From NCBI RefSeq assembly GCF_003315795.1, contig NZ_QMEY01000001.1, positions 496,001 through 560,000 of the forward strand: a DNA stretch of 64,000 nucleotides. Reading direction: 5' to 3'. Position numbers and translations under genes: made by a program. Positions within the stretch are counted from its first letter, which is position 1. Each line of letters opens with the position of its first letter. This document shows, one piece after another, positions 31,553-39,694 of the stretch. The DNA is from Spongiactinospora rosea (GTDB lineage Bacteria > Actinomycetota > Actinomycetes > Streptosporangiales > Streptosporangiaceae). The notes beneath the pieces were generated by a model. The model saw nothing but the letters and a program-made list of their open reading frames with translations, had not been told where the DNA came from and did no database searches.

Positions 31553-33109
31553 GTGGCATGGATTCTGCTGGCGGTAGCGGCGAGCTCGACGGCGATGTGG
31601 CTGTTGCTTGCCGCGCCAACGGCTGCAGATCGCTTGCTGACGATCCGCGGCGCGGATCAGCTACGCCGCCGGGCGCGCTCTGGCTCGCCTCTGGGGGCTC
31701 GGCCCGGTCGGCACCACCCTCCGGATGCCCTGGCACTCGATACGACCGTGGACATTGGGCGTCGCCTTGGCATGCCCGCCCTCGTAGAGGAAAGCGGCCT
31801 GGATCGGCATCACCCAGAAGCTTCCACCCATGGTCTCGAAGATCAATCGCTTGGCGGCCTCATGACCGCAAGTGCTGCTATCCCCGGTGTCCACCCCTAT
31901 CGCCGCGATGCCGGCCGACCGGCTACCAAGATCGAGGCAGGCGTGCATGCCATCACGGACAGCGCAGAGCATGGCACTTCACGATCGCCACGATCCAGCG
32001 AAGCGGGAACATCCCGCCACACACCCCCTGCGGGCTTCGGTACCGGTGAATCGGCACCCTCAAGGGCTCGTCCGACCCCTGGGCGGAAGGTGCATGGGTC
32101 GGCGCACGGCCCCGGCAGGGGCAGCAGGGCGCAGTCGGACACCGTCAGCCGAACACCGGTTGTTGCGGCAGGACGCTCCTGGTCATCTGAAGGCCAAGAC
32201 TCTTCTTCGGACAGTGCTCTCCGCCGACACACGGGTGGTCGCTCGCTGAGCGATTTCATCCAGCGCCTGGTCCGGGGCCGGAGCGGTGAGAAGGAGGCGG
32301 TTCGCCGTGTCGATCGCCCCCGGTCGTTCTTCATGCGCTGCGCGCTGCTGGGCCGCGACCGCCATGTACCGACGTTCATCAGGCGCCGTCCACCAGTCGT
32401 CGCTCAAAGCCCTCTATCAGGAGCTGCGGCGTCGGCCAGGAAAGGGCACCGGGCAATGCCTGCGTCGCACAAGCCCGCGGTTGCGCTCGCCGGCCAGCGG
32501 GGAGCGGCCGGTATCCGCGAGTTGGCCATGGCGAGCGGGGTGGCGCTCCTCGGGATACTGATCTTTGGTACCAGCGTTACAGGTGTGCTCGCAGGTGGCG
32601 TTGCCTTCGGCGGGGCCATTCTGATCCTCCGCGCGCGAAGGGCGCCGGAGTCCCGCCAGGAGACGGCGCAGCTCGGCGATGACCTGCCCCTTGCCGCCGA
32701 TCTGATGGCCGCCTGCCTGCGCGCGGGCCAGCCGATGACCAGCGCCGTAGAAGCGGCCGCGGCCGCCATAGGCGGCCCCCTCGGCGACCGGTTGAGCTGG
32801 GTGAACGGCCAGCTACGGCTGGGTGCCGCGCCCGATTACGCCTGGTCATGGCTGCTACGGGAGGACGCCACCGCCCAACTCGCACGAACCATGATCCGCG
32901 CCGCGACCACCGGCTCTCCCGTTGCCGAAGCCCTCACCCGCCTCGCGGACGACGCCACCGCAGCGGCCAGAGCCGCCGCCTCCGCCGCAGCCCGCCGAGT
33001 CGGTGTTCAGGCCGTGGCACCGCTCGGGCTCTGCTTCCTGCCCGCCTTTGTCTGTCTGGGCATCGTCCCGGTGATCGCCGGACTCGCCGCCCAAGTATTG
33101 ACCTTTTGA
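31553..33109 (+). CDS. tadC: TadC-like pilus assembly membrane protein with a long linker
   Basis: 518 residues from GTG 31553, seven bases after GAGG. An N-terminal span (AWILLAVAASSTAMWLLLAA) is followed by ~270 residues of Arg/Ser/Gly-rich low complexity, then from ~residue 320 the F domain: two spans (LAMASGVALLGILIFGTSVT; GVLAGGVAFGGAILIL), DDLPLAADLMAACLRAGQPM, TSAVEAAAAAIGGPLGDRLS, MIRAATTGSPVAEALTRLAD and a final span (GLCFLPAFVCLGIVPVIAGL). Partner of TadB in the pilus platform. Usual family length is ~250-300 residues, so the linker is extra, as in tadA and tadB of this locus. Confidence 0.85.
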   Translation: MAWILLAVAASSTAMWLLLAAPTAADRLLTIRGADQLRRRARSGSPLGARPGRHHPPDALALDTTVDIGRRLGMPALVEESGLDRHHPEASTHGLEDQSLGGLMTASAAIPGVHPYRRDAGRPATKIEAGVHAITDSAEHGTSRSPRSSEAGTSRHTPPAGFGTGESAPSRARPTPGRKVHGSAHGPGRGSRAQSDTVSRTPVVAAGRSWSSEGQDSSSDSALRRHTGGRSLSDFIQRLVRGRSGEKEAVRRVDRPRSFFMRCALLGRDRHVPTFIRRRPPVVAQSPLSGAAASARKGHRAMPASHKPAVALAGQRGAAGIRELAMASGVALLGILIFGTSVTGVLAGGVAFGGAILILRARRAPESRQETAQLGDDLPLAADLMAACLRAGQPMTSAVEAAAAAIGGPLGDRLSWVNGQLRLGAAPDYAWSWLLREDATAQLARTMIRAATTGSPVAEALTRLADDATAAARAAASAAARRVGVQAVAPLGLCFLPAFVCLGIVPVIAGLAAQVLTF

Positions 33110-33466
33110 ACAAAGGAATTCCTGCCTTTGGAGGTGCGTAGTAGTGGAGCTTCGGAGAGATCGCTTGAGTGAGCGGCCACAGGGAAAGTAGAATACTCGA
33201 CGTGTTGAACTCATGCTATTCATCAAGGGCGCCCAGGTCGATGCCCAACTACTCGGCCTGAGTGCTATTTCCTGACCCCAGCCTTGTTTTATGACTGAGG
33301 AGCCCGCTGGAAGGCGGACCAGCACCGCAAGGTGAAGATCAGGCTTCAGTATTGGAAGAATGCAATGGTCGGGTCGACGCCCGGAGAGCGTGATCTGCGG
33401 TTGGTGACGGCCCTCCAAAGCGTAAAAGGAGTCGAACCTCTCCCGGTTCGGTGAAAAGCTGGGCCT
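33110..33466. other. 357-bp gap after tadC
   Basis: No convincing gene. Fragments such as GAGAGATCGCTTGAGTG near 33,150 faintly resemble the dispersed repeat but are too weak to count. A TTCGGTGAAAAGCTGGGCC stretch precedes the next GTG, which lacks a good ribosome site. Confidence 0.5.
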
Positions 33467-34027
33467 GTGAGCGACATCCACACTGTGGTCCTGGTCGAGG
33501 GCGCAAGCGATAGGTCGGCCATCGAAGCTCTGGCCAAGCGCCGTGGGCGGGACCTTACGGCCGAAGGCATCTCGCTCCTCGCCATGGGTGGTGCCACGAA
33601 CATCGGGACGTACGTCGGCAGGTACGGCCCTCTCGGCCGCGACCTGCGGCTGGCCGGTCTGTGTGATGCCCGGGAGGAAGGTGACTTCCGCAGGAGCCTG
33701 GAGCGCGCCGGCCTTGGAACCGATCTCAGCCGAAGCGGCCTGGAGGCGCTCGGCTTCTTCGTGTGCGTCGCAGACCTGGAAGATGAGCTGATCCGCGCCC
33801 TTGGGACCGCGGAGGTCGAGCGCGTTGTCGACGCAGGCGGCGAGCTCAGCTCATTCCGGACCCTCCAAAGGCAACTCGCATGGCGCGGAAGAAGCACTCA
33901 CGATCAGTTGCGCCGCTTCATGGGCTCGGGCAGCGGCCGCAAGATCCGCTACTCCGGCCCGCTCGTCGAGGCCCTTGACCTCGACCGCGTACCGCGGCCA
34001 CTGGACATGCTGCTGACCTACCTGTAG
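33467..34027 (+). CDS. TOPRIM-domain protein
   Basis: 186 residues from GTG 33467. HTVVLVEGASDRSAIEALAK and RRGRDLTAEGISLLAMGGAT, then LAGLCDAREEGDFRRSLER match a TOPRIM fold (first Glu in VEG; Asp in LCDAREE as the DxD equivalent), like the C-terminal half of OLD-family nucleases but without an ATPase domain. The rest is helical (STHDQLRRFMGSGSGRKIRY). Stand-alone proteins of this kind are frequent in actinobacteria and of uncertain function, perhaps nuclease or nucleotidyl hydrolase. It is not part of known Tad systems and is likely an insertion here. Confidence 0.75.
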   Translation: MSDIHTVVLVEGASDRSAIEALAKRRGRDLTAEGISLLAMGGATNIGTYVGRYGPLGRDLRLAGLCDAREEGDFRRSLERAGLGTDLSRSGLEALGFFVCVADLEDELIRALGTAEVERVVDAGGELSSFRTLQRQLAWRGRSTHDQLRRFMGSGSGRKIRYSGPLVEALDLDRVPRPLDMLLTYL

Positions 34028-34674
34028 GCAGCCGGAGAAGCGAGGACGGATTCGCTGTCAGAACCAGCGGGCGTGGATTAGCGTCACGACGGATCCCGCC
34101 GACTGGTGGAGATAGGCACGTTCAAGTCGGGCCATCGTGCAGGTCGACCACCCTGAGCTGCGGGAAAGTTCCCACGAATCCGCAGGACGCGATCTAGTGG
34201 CACCTCCTGGAAACATGGAGACGGCCGTTGCCCACGCGTGTCCTCGGAAGGACCCGAGGCTGCCCTCTTCTGATCACGGAGACATGCGGATGTGCAGTCC
34301 GTCGTTGGCCTGTGCCCTCGGGCGAGTCTTATAAAAGTCGGTGACCCTCACACAGGGCCTGGCCGGGGATGGAACGGTGACGATGCATGTACGCGATCTT
34401 GAGCGTGCGCCGAATGCCTCGGCTACCGCGCCTATCGACGTGTACGGCCCCATCTGCGACACCAAGTTCACCGCTCCTGGTACCGAGCGGCGGTGCAGTC
34501 CGAGCCGCGGTCCGGCTAGAAGATCACTTCGTCCCGCCGCCGCGTCCGACTCACCGCCACCTGTAGTGCGGGCAGACGGTGGGGCAGCGTGATGCCCTCT
34601 GCTGATGAGGCCATGCCCGACGGCTGCCCGGAAGGCAGTGCCGAGTGTGGCGCGCGCCTGCGCCGCGGCGGAGC
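34028..34674. other. 647-bp gap with one dispersed repeat
   Basis: Between the TOPRIM gene and the IS there is one dispersed repeat on the minus strand and no convincing gene. Frames at 34,137-34,334 and 34,341-34,592 have scrambled composition and no ribosome site. Confidence 0.6.
34118..34194 (-). repeat. Dispersed ~75-bp repeat, copy 3
   Basis: Read on the minus strand: GATCGCGTCCTGCGGATTCG, GTGGGAACTTTCCCGCAGC, then GTCGACCTGCACGATGGCCC and GACTTGAACGT, in the same order as the other copies. Confidence 0.75.
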
Positions 34675-35661
34675 TAGATGAGTCCGTCCCAATCTGGGTC
34701 AGTGGTCGTAGGTGATCAAGGACCGGGTGATGGGCTGGCCGGTCGCGCGGTTGTGCCAGATGGCCGCGGTCAGGGCCAGAATGCGCTGAGCGATGCGGGC
34801 GCCCACCCCGATCGGTGTCGGGCCTCCGTGTAGTTCCGGGTCGAGCTGGCCTTTGAGGGTGTCGTTGACCGACTTGATGAGCTGGCGTCTGGGTTTGAGC
34901 AGGGGGCGCGCCCGGGCGGGGCGGGCGGTTGCGGTAGGACGGGCGCAGCAGCCGCACGCCGCGTTCGGCCAGGAAGGCGTCCAGGGCCGCGGAGATGTCC
35001 CCCTGGTCGGCGATGATCACCAGGCTGGGACGCTCCGCGAGCAGGTGCGGGACCGTGGTCGCAGATGGTCATCAGCACCTGGCGTTCATCGATGTCCGGG
35101 GTGGTGGCCAGGGGCCCAGGTGGGCGGTAGCCCGGCGGGGGTGCAGATCAAGTGCAGACGCAGCCCGCAAAAGCAGCAGGAGTGCGAGCGGCGGTAGCCG
35201 TATCCGGCCCGGCCGGCCAGGTCCGAACGCCGGGCGGTGGGGCGGGAACGGCCGCACTCGATGGGTGGAGTCGGCGGTCCATACCGGGTCGGGCCATAGG
35301 TCGGTGTCGGCGGCCAGCGCCCGGATCGCGTGCTTGAGCAGGGGCAGGGCCTTGTGCAGGCGTTTGTCGTAGCCGGATTGGCCGGGCAGGTAGGGGAAGG
35401 CGCCGGGCAGGTGCGCGGGTACGTAGCGCAGCTGCGGGCTCCGGAGTGGATGCCGAGCAGTGCCTGGGCGGCCAGGGTGAGTAGTTCGACATCGGTGAGC
35501 TTCGGCGGGTGTCCGATCCGGGCCGGGCGGCCGAGCCGGTCATCGATCCTGACGTACAGCGCGGTGAGAAGGGTGTTGAGGTCGTTCGTCACAAACCGAT
35601 CGTCAACACCCTTCGCCATTCCCACACTCCACGCGGCAGCGACTTAGGACTTACTCGTCTA
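34675..35661 (-). mobile_element. IS982-like insertion sequence, degenerate
   Basis: About 987 bp bounded by imperfect inverted ends: TAGATGAGTCCGTCCCAA at 34675 and, as reverse complement at 35661, TAGACGAGTAAGTCCTAA. It holds one broken transposase gene on the minus strand. No clear target duplication was seen, which fits an old insertion. It lies between tadC and the DUF4244 pilin gene. Confidence 0.75.
34699..35625 (-). pseudogene. IS982-family transposase, several frameshifts
   Basis: Reading from GTG 35625 (or ATG 35619): DDRFVTNDLNTLLTALYVRI and HPPKLTDVELLTLAAQALLG, then in a second frame fragments equivalent to the PYLPGQ...NKR region, then in the first frame IECGRSRPTARRSDLAGRAG and LRLHLICTPAGLPPTWAPG, and finally a frame with GDISAALDAFLAERGVRLL, RPSYRNRPPRPG, and the end RATGQPITRSLITYDH before TGA at 34699-34701. 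These are the segments of an actinobacterial IS982 transposase (DDE type), in order, but spread over three frames, so it is inactive. Confidence 0.8.
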
Positions 35662-36033
35662 GGGCAGCCCTAGGGCCGTTTAGCTGTGTACGGCGCGAGC
35701 AACGGCGTCACTCCGTATAAATCGACGCTCCTGCAGCAGATCGAGCTCGTACGAGGACGGCCGAGCTGAAGGCATCGGTGGTGGAGATATCGGCGGGCCG
35801 CAGAGTGATAGGGCCCAAGGTGAGCGGAGCTTGTGCTGGCGGAAATACGGCTGGCGGGCCGCCGCTTCTTGGTGATCTCATGGCGCTGAAACGTTTTCCA
35901 CAGGGCCAGATCCAGGCGATCTTGCGGTTATCCACAGAACCAGGTTCGGCCGCTTGGCGAGGGCGAGGAATCGGCGATTCTGAACACGTTGTCGCCGGGC
36001 GAAGGGCCTGGGGCCGGAGAGCGGGAGGCCGCG
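35662..36033. other. Gap between the IS and the pilin gene, with two DnaA-box-like sites
   Basis: No gene seen. TTTTCCACA (35894-35902) and TTATCCACA (35928-35936) resemble DnaA boxes, the second being the exact E. coli consensus, 25 bases apart in the same orientation. A pilin promoter is expected here but none stands out. Confidence 0.45.
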
Positions 36034-36330
36034 ATGGACAGGGTGATGACGGTGGCCAGAGGGATCTGGCGGCGGTCGGGCGAGGTGAGCGCGCTGCGGG
36101 TCGGCCATCGAGCATGTGCTGCGGTGGTGTCACTGGCGGCACGCTGCGTAAGACGGGTCGCGTTCGCGGCGAAGGGCGGCTCGGAGCGTGGCATGTCCAC
36201 GGCGGAATACGCGATGGGCACTCTGGCGGCCTGCGGGTTCGCCGCACTCCTCTACAAGGTGGTGACCGGGACGGAGATTCAGGAGGCGCTGATGAGTCTG
36301 ATCAATAAGGCCCTTAGCAGCGCCGGCTAA
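36034..36330 (+). CDS. DUF4244 Flp-pilin-like protein
   Basis: 98 residues from ATG 36034, five bases after GGGAGG. An N-terminal basic region of ~50 residues (VMTVARGIWRRSGEVSALRV) leads to SERGMSTAEYAMGTLAACGF and AALLYKVVTGTEIQEALMSL. The GMSTAEYA-hydrophobic helix pattern is that of DUF4244, the short Flp-type pilin of actinobacterial Tad loci (equivalent position to Rv3656c of M. tuberculosis). The Glu after the processing region (E of AEY) matches the Glu+5 of pilins. It would be processed by a prepilin peptidase and assembled into a pilus. Confidence 0.85.
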   Translation: MDRVMTVARGIWRRSGEVSALRVGHRACAAVVSLAARCVRRVAFAAKGGSERGMSTAEYAMGTLAACGFAALLYKVVTGTEIQEALMSLINKALSSAG

Positions 36331-37078
36331 CGCCATGACCCGCCGGGGGTGTCCGGGACTGAGGGGGCGCGGCAAGGGCCCTCGGAGGGAGGTATGGATG
36401 CATGTCTCGATCTCCAAGGTGTCGGCCTTCTTTGCAGGCTCGGACACTCCCCATGATGGTGTCCCACCGAATGGTGTGACTGGGGACGTTCGATTCGGAT
36501 ATCCCGCAGGTCGGCCACTCCAGCGCAGGACAGCTCCACCACTCCGCAGGACGCGATTCATGGCTGGTGGGTATGGCGAATGTCGACGAGGTCATCCCCT
36601 GATGCAGGGGCGCCGTTGCGGCCCTGTTGAGCTCGGCCTCTGCGGCGGTGGCCGTTCCTCCAGAGCTGGAAAGTTCCACGCTCGATATAGAGACGCTCGT
36701 CGCACCTGCCTGCGGAGTCCGCCGGGCGGGCGTGATGGTCGGGCAGCACGGTGAAACTTCATGGGCCGAGTCGCTGCGCGGCGGCGCACGCTGCGATCAA
36801 TGACGCTCCGACCGCATGTGGCGAGGCACCCGCGGAGCGTCGTGTGTGAGGGCCGCCGCGCGGAGTTCACGCCACCTGGCAGGACTCCACTGTCGGCCTC
36901 GGTGATGGCGTTCCAGGGGCCGTCGCTACTTCCTGCTAGTGGGAGGGGCTGCCAGCGGATGCCTTAGATGTGCGGTGGATTGATCCCGGTGCGTGGTTCG
37001 CCGGGGCTTGTGAAGGTTCGTAGATGGTTAAGGAGGGACGACGTGGGTGGTCCACAGCGTGTTCGAGGTGGCGCTTCT
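36331..37078. other. 748-bp gap between pilin and TadE genes
   Basis: It contains one good dispersed repeat copy on the minus strand (36486-36559) and a weaker related stretch at about 36,655-36,725 (GGAAAGTTCCACGCTCGATA). Frames on both strands have poor composition. The GTGTCCCACC beside the repeat at ~36,460 also occurs near 30,550 beside a weak copy, so the family may extend further out. Confidence 0.6.
36486..36559 (-). repeat. Dispersed ~75-bp repeat, copy 4
   Basis: Minus strand: GAATCGCGTCCTGCGGAGTG, GTGGAGCTGTCCTGCGCTGG, then GTGGCCGACCTGCGGGATAT and CCGAATCGAACGT. The closest to the family consensus of all copies. Confidence 0.8.
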
Positions 37079-37879
37079 ATGAAGGGGACCGGGAACGGCG
37101 AGTCCAGCAGCGGTCGTGCGTTGAGGACGGTCGCGGCCGGGGCGCGCGAGGGTGGCTTGGGTTGCGGCCGAAGTCCCGGTAGCGCGCGTGCGTCTCCTCC
37201 AGGAAGGCGGCAGCAGGGGCGCCTGCAGCATCGCCCTCTAGGAGGCATGGTTGGCGTGTTCCTCGGAAGCACGGTGAGTAGCCGCGTTCGTGTGCTGGGT
37301 CGGCATTCGGCTCTTTCACACCGCAGGCCTGTTCTCCGCCCCTCGTTCGCGCCCTGGGCCGTAAGCGTGCCTTCGGCCCAGGGCGCGAGACGGACAGGTG
37401 CGCGCTCAGACGTCCTGCTACCGGATTGCGAGAGGTCCCGAGGGTCGGTGACCGCTGAGACCGCGGCCGTGCTGCCATCACTGATGGTGGTTTTGGCCGC
37501 GGCCATATGGGCGGTGGCCGTGGTCGGGGCTCAGCTTGAATGCGTGGACGCCGCCCGAGCCGGCGCCCGTGCGGCGGCGAGGGGTGAGTCGATCGATCAG
37601 GTTCGCCAACTGGTGGCAGATCTTGCTCCTGACGGCGCGGAGGTCGCGGTACTGCGGGATGCCCACACCACCAAGGTGAGTGTGTCCGCTCAGGTACGTC
37701 CGAAATGGGGTGAGCGGCTTCCTGCGGTCTCAGTGGGGAGCGATGCTGCGGCGGTGACAGAACCGGGTGCTGACGAGGCGACATTAGGGCCGCCTGAAAC
37801 GCGTATTCGGGCGGCCGAGCCTAGATGGTCGGATCGCGTCCCGCGGAGTGGTGGAACTTTCCGTGGCCGGACTGGCTGA
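37079..37879 (+). CDS. TadE-like pilus protein with unusual N-terminal extension
   Basis: I choose ATG 37079 because GAGGTGG lies nine bases upstream; the frame is open to 36968. The core is DCERSRGSVTAETAAVLPSL, VVLAAAIWAVAVVGAQLECV and DAARAGARAAARGESIDQVR: a TadE-type signal/anchor helix with SVTAE at the processing point, followed by a short beta part. In M. tuberculosis the matching gene is Rv3655c (~125 residues). Here ~110 Arg/Gly/Ser-rich residues precede the core, and the C-terminal end (WSDRVPRSGGTFRGRTG) is encoded by a dispersed repeat that runs into the gene. Confidence 0.75.
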   Translation: MKGTGNGESSSGRALRTVAAGAREGGLGCGRSPGSARASPPGRRQQGRLQHRPLGGMVGVFLGSTVSSRVRVLGRHSALSHRRPVLRPSFAPWAVSVPSAQGARRTGARSDVLLPDCERSRGSVTAETAAVLPSLMVVLAAAIWAVAVVGAQLECVDAARAGARAAARGESIDQVRQLVADLAPDGAEVAVLRDAHTTKVSVSAQVRPKWGERLPAVSVGSDAAAVTEPGADEATLGPPETRIRAAEPRWSDRVPRSGGTFRGRTG

Positions 37880-37899
37880 CCTGTGCGATGTCCGATGTG
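37832..37899 (+). repeat. Dispersed ~75-bp repeat, copy 5, overlapping the tadE 3' end
   Basis: GATCGCGTCCCGCGGAGTGG, TGGAACTTTCCGTGGCCGG, then TGGCTGACCTGTGCGATGTC. It supplies the last ~16 codons and the stop of the TadE-like gene. Two partial, degraded copies follow at about 37,904-37,975 and 37,963-38,003 (GGCGTCCCCACGAGTGGTGG). Confidence 0.75.
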
Positions 37900-38165
37900 C
37901 AGGGATGCCCGGGAGTGGTGGATCTTGTAGGGGAGAGCCATGGCTGTGTGCCGGGACCTGCGCAGATGGCGTCCCCACGAGTGGTGGAAATGCCGCCTGG
38001 CTCCGCGTTCCGGCGGACCGCCGTTGGCGGGCGCCGGGCACCGCCGTCGTGCGTCTCGCCGTTGCGGCGCCCGTGGTGGTGCGGCCGGGCGGTCATGATC
38101 CGGCGGACCGCGGCCGTTCTTGCCGGTCCACGAGGTATGACCGTGATCGCTGGACTTTACACCAC

Positions 38166-38317
38166 TGAACCTTTTTCAACCTCAGGTTCCCAGGTCAGAG
38201 GCGGTATGCGAGATGCCGTATCCGCTTGACCAGGCGTCCTGCCGCGGCATCAGGCCCGGCCTGAGCCCGATGGAGACGCCCCTGACCTGGTCCAAGCGAC
38301 CGGTTGAAAAAGGTTCA
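38166..38317. mobile_element. MITE-like palindromic element, copy 1 (152 bp)
   Basis: Ends are perfect 16-bp inverted repeats TGAACCTTTTTCAACC and GGTTGAAAAAGGTTCA. Further inward CAGGTCAGAGGCG and CGCCCCTGACCTG pair imperfectly, and GATGCCG/CGGCATC form a central hairpin. ACT stands directly beside both ends if the outer base is counted as flank (ACT-GAACC ... GGTTC-ACT), a possible 3-bp target duplication. No coding capacity. Confidence 0.85.
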
Positions 38318-38546
38318 CTAGGTGGGACGCCATCCCTGCGCAAGTGCGGTTCACCATCCCCTCCCCTTTCCCAGGGCGGAAGCCCGCGATTCAACGTTTC
38401 TATTTACATCCGCTCGGCAGGAAATCATCGATGCCGGTTCGATGGGGGAGTAGGTAGGTGCGCCCGGTTGGCGGGATACGGGGTCGGCTTCGTCGTGCGA
38501 GAGGAGTTTTATCTGGCGTTGGCTGACTAAGGGGGGGAGGTCGGGA

Positions 38547-38780
38547 GATCGCGTCCTGCGGGGTAATGAAATTCCTGCGGCCGGAGCGGCTGGCCTGCAT
38601 GATGCCTGAACCTTTTTCAACCTCAGGTTCTCAGGTCAAAGGCGGTATGCGAGATGCCGTATCCGCTTGACCAGGCGTCCTGCCGCGGCATCAGGCCCGG
38701 CCCGAGCCCGATGGAGATGCCTCTGGCCTGGTCAAAGCGACCGGTTGAAAAAGGTTCACTGGTTTGAGCGTTCCTGTTGA
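38547..38780 (+). repeat. Dispersed ~75-bp repeat, copy 6, interrupted by the second MITE-like element
   Basis: Left part 38547-38606: GATCGCGTCCTGCGGGGTAA, ATTCCTGCGGCCGG, GGCTGGCCTGCATGATGCC. After the 152-bp element the right part continues GGTTTGAGCGTTCC at 38761-38774, which corresponds to the GGTTTGAACA/TTTGGACGT end of other copies. Confidence 0.65.
38607..38758. mobile_element. MITE-like palindromic element, copy 2 (152 bp)
   Basis: Same length and identical 16-bp terminal inverted repeats as copy 1, with only about eight base differences in 152. Flanking triplets are CCT on the left and ACT on the right. The two copies lie 289 bp apart in the same orientation. Confidence 0.85.
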
Positions 38781-39189
38781 ACTACTCGGCGGTACAGCCT
38801 CGGTCGGGGCCTGGCTACCTCGGCGGGGTAAGTCTCGCGTAGCCGACTGAACGACCACCTTGTGGTCTTCCGCCTAGGGGCGTGAGCAGGGGCCTTTGCT
38901 TGCAGCGCTGGCTCCATCGGTGCGTTCGGATGTTTGCGGAGTACGTTCTGCGCTCTTCGCCTAGGGAGATTCGGGCCGGTGTCACGGTGGATGCCCTGTG
39001 GGCCTGAGGTGGAGGTCGTTTCGGTTGGGGTGGGCTTTGAGGCGAGGTCGTCTGCTGTGGGTTTCTTGGTGGGTGTGATCTGGGCAGTTGTCATGACTTC
39101 GGTCCTTGGCCGATGAATTTGGCTAGTGCCTGAAGTGGTGTGGATTTCGCTCGACCGTCCTTATAGGGGGACGCAAAGGAGATGTGGCG

Positions 39190-39600
39190 GTGGAAGAGCG
39201 GGGGTCGGCGACGTTGTGGGTGGTTGCGTTCATGGGGGTTTTGATGGCGATGGCGATGGGCGTTGCTTATGTGGGCATGGCGCGGGTGGCGGTACATCGG
39301 GCTCGAAGTGCTGCCGACCTTAGTGCGCTGGCTGCTGCCCGGGTGGTCGTGCGGGGGAATGATCAGGCCTGTGACGAGGCGGAGTCGGTGGCGTCGGCGA
39401 ATCACGCGGTGCTGGAACGGTGCCGGGTCGATGGGCTGACGGCGGAGGTCTGGGTGTCCGTACGGTACGCGTTACCCGGTTTGGCCGAACGCCGGGTTAC
39501 GTCCCGGGCTCGGGCAGGGCCTGTTCGTCAGCCGTCCGCGCCGATATCGGCCGGTGCGAGCGGAACGGGCCGGGCATCTCGCGCTGTGATCAACCTCTGA
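39190..39600 (+). CDS. Second TadE-like protein (Rv3654c type)
   Basis: 136 residues from GTG 39190, eight bases after AAAGGAG (GTG 39184 is too close). ERGSATLWVVAFMGVLMAMA and MGVAYVGMARVAVHRARSAA, then DLSALAAARVVVRGNDQACD give the helicase/secretion-neighbourhood TadE-like pattern: GSAT before one hydrophobic helix, then a 'HRARSAADLSALAAA' segment. The C-terminal ~25 residues are low complexity. It is the last gene of the Tad locus and convergent with the helicase gene. Confidence 0.85.
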   Translation: MEERGSATLWVVAFMGVLMAMAMGVAYVGMARVAVHRARSAADLSALAAARVVVRGNDQACDEAESVASANHAVLERCRVDGLTAEVWVSVRYALPGLAERRVTSRARAGPVRQPSAPISAGASGTGRASRAVINL

Positions 39601-39694
39601 TGCCGTGAGGTCTCCCATGCGATGGGGGCCTATGCCGATGGCAGTGCATGTCGGCCTCTGGTGGGGTTTTCTGCCTCGCTGTCTGGTGGTCGGG

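Larger units (their letters stand above)
37880..39189. other. 1.3-kb gap filled with repeats and two MITE-like elements
   Basis: The gap holds the end of copy 5, two partial copies, two 152-bp palindromic elements and dispersed copy 6. A leftward frame at 38756-39094 (112 residues, Thr/Pro-rich, AAGGA eight bases before its ATG) overlaps the second palindromic element and is not convincing. No conserved gene was recognised. Confidence 0.65.

Noticed and set aside
38166..38758. The two 152-bp elements as part of a CRISPR array
   Set aside because: Only two copies, 289 bp apart, with no regular repeat-spacer pattern and no cas genes.
38756..39094. Leftward 112-codon frame in the gap before the second tadE gene
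   Set aside because: Thr/Pro/Arg-rich, overlaps the end of a MITE-like element and resembles no known protein; AAGGA before its ATG is the only support.
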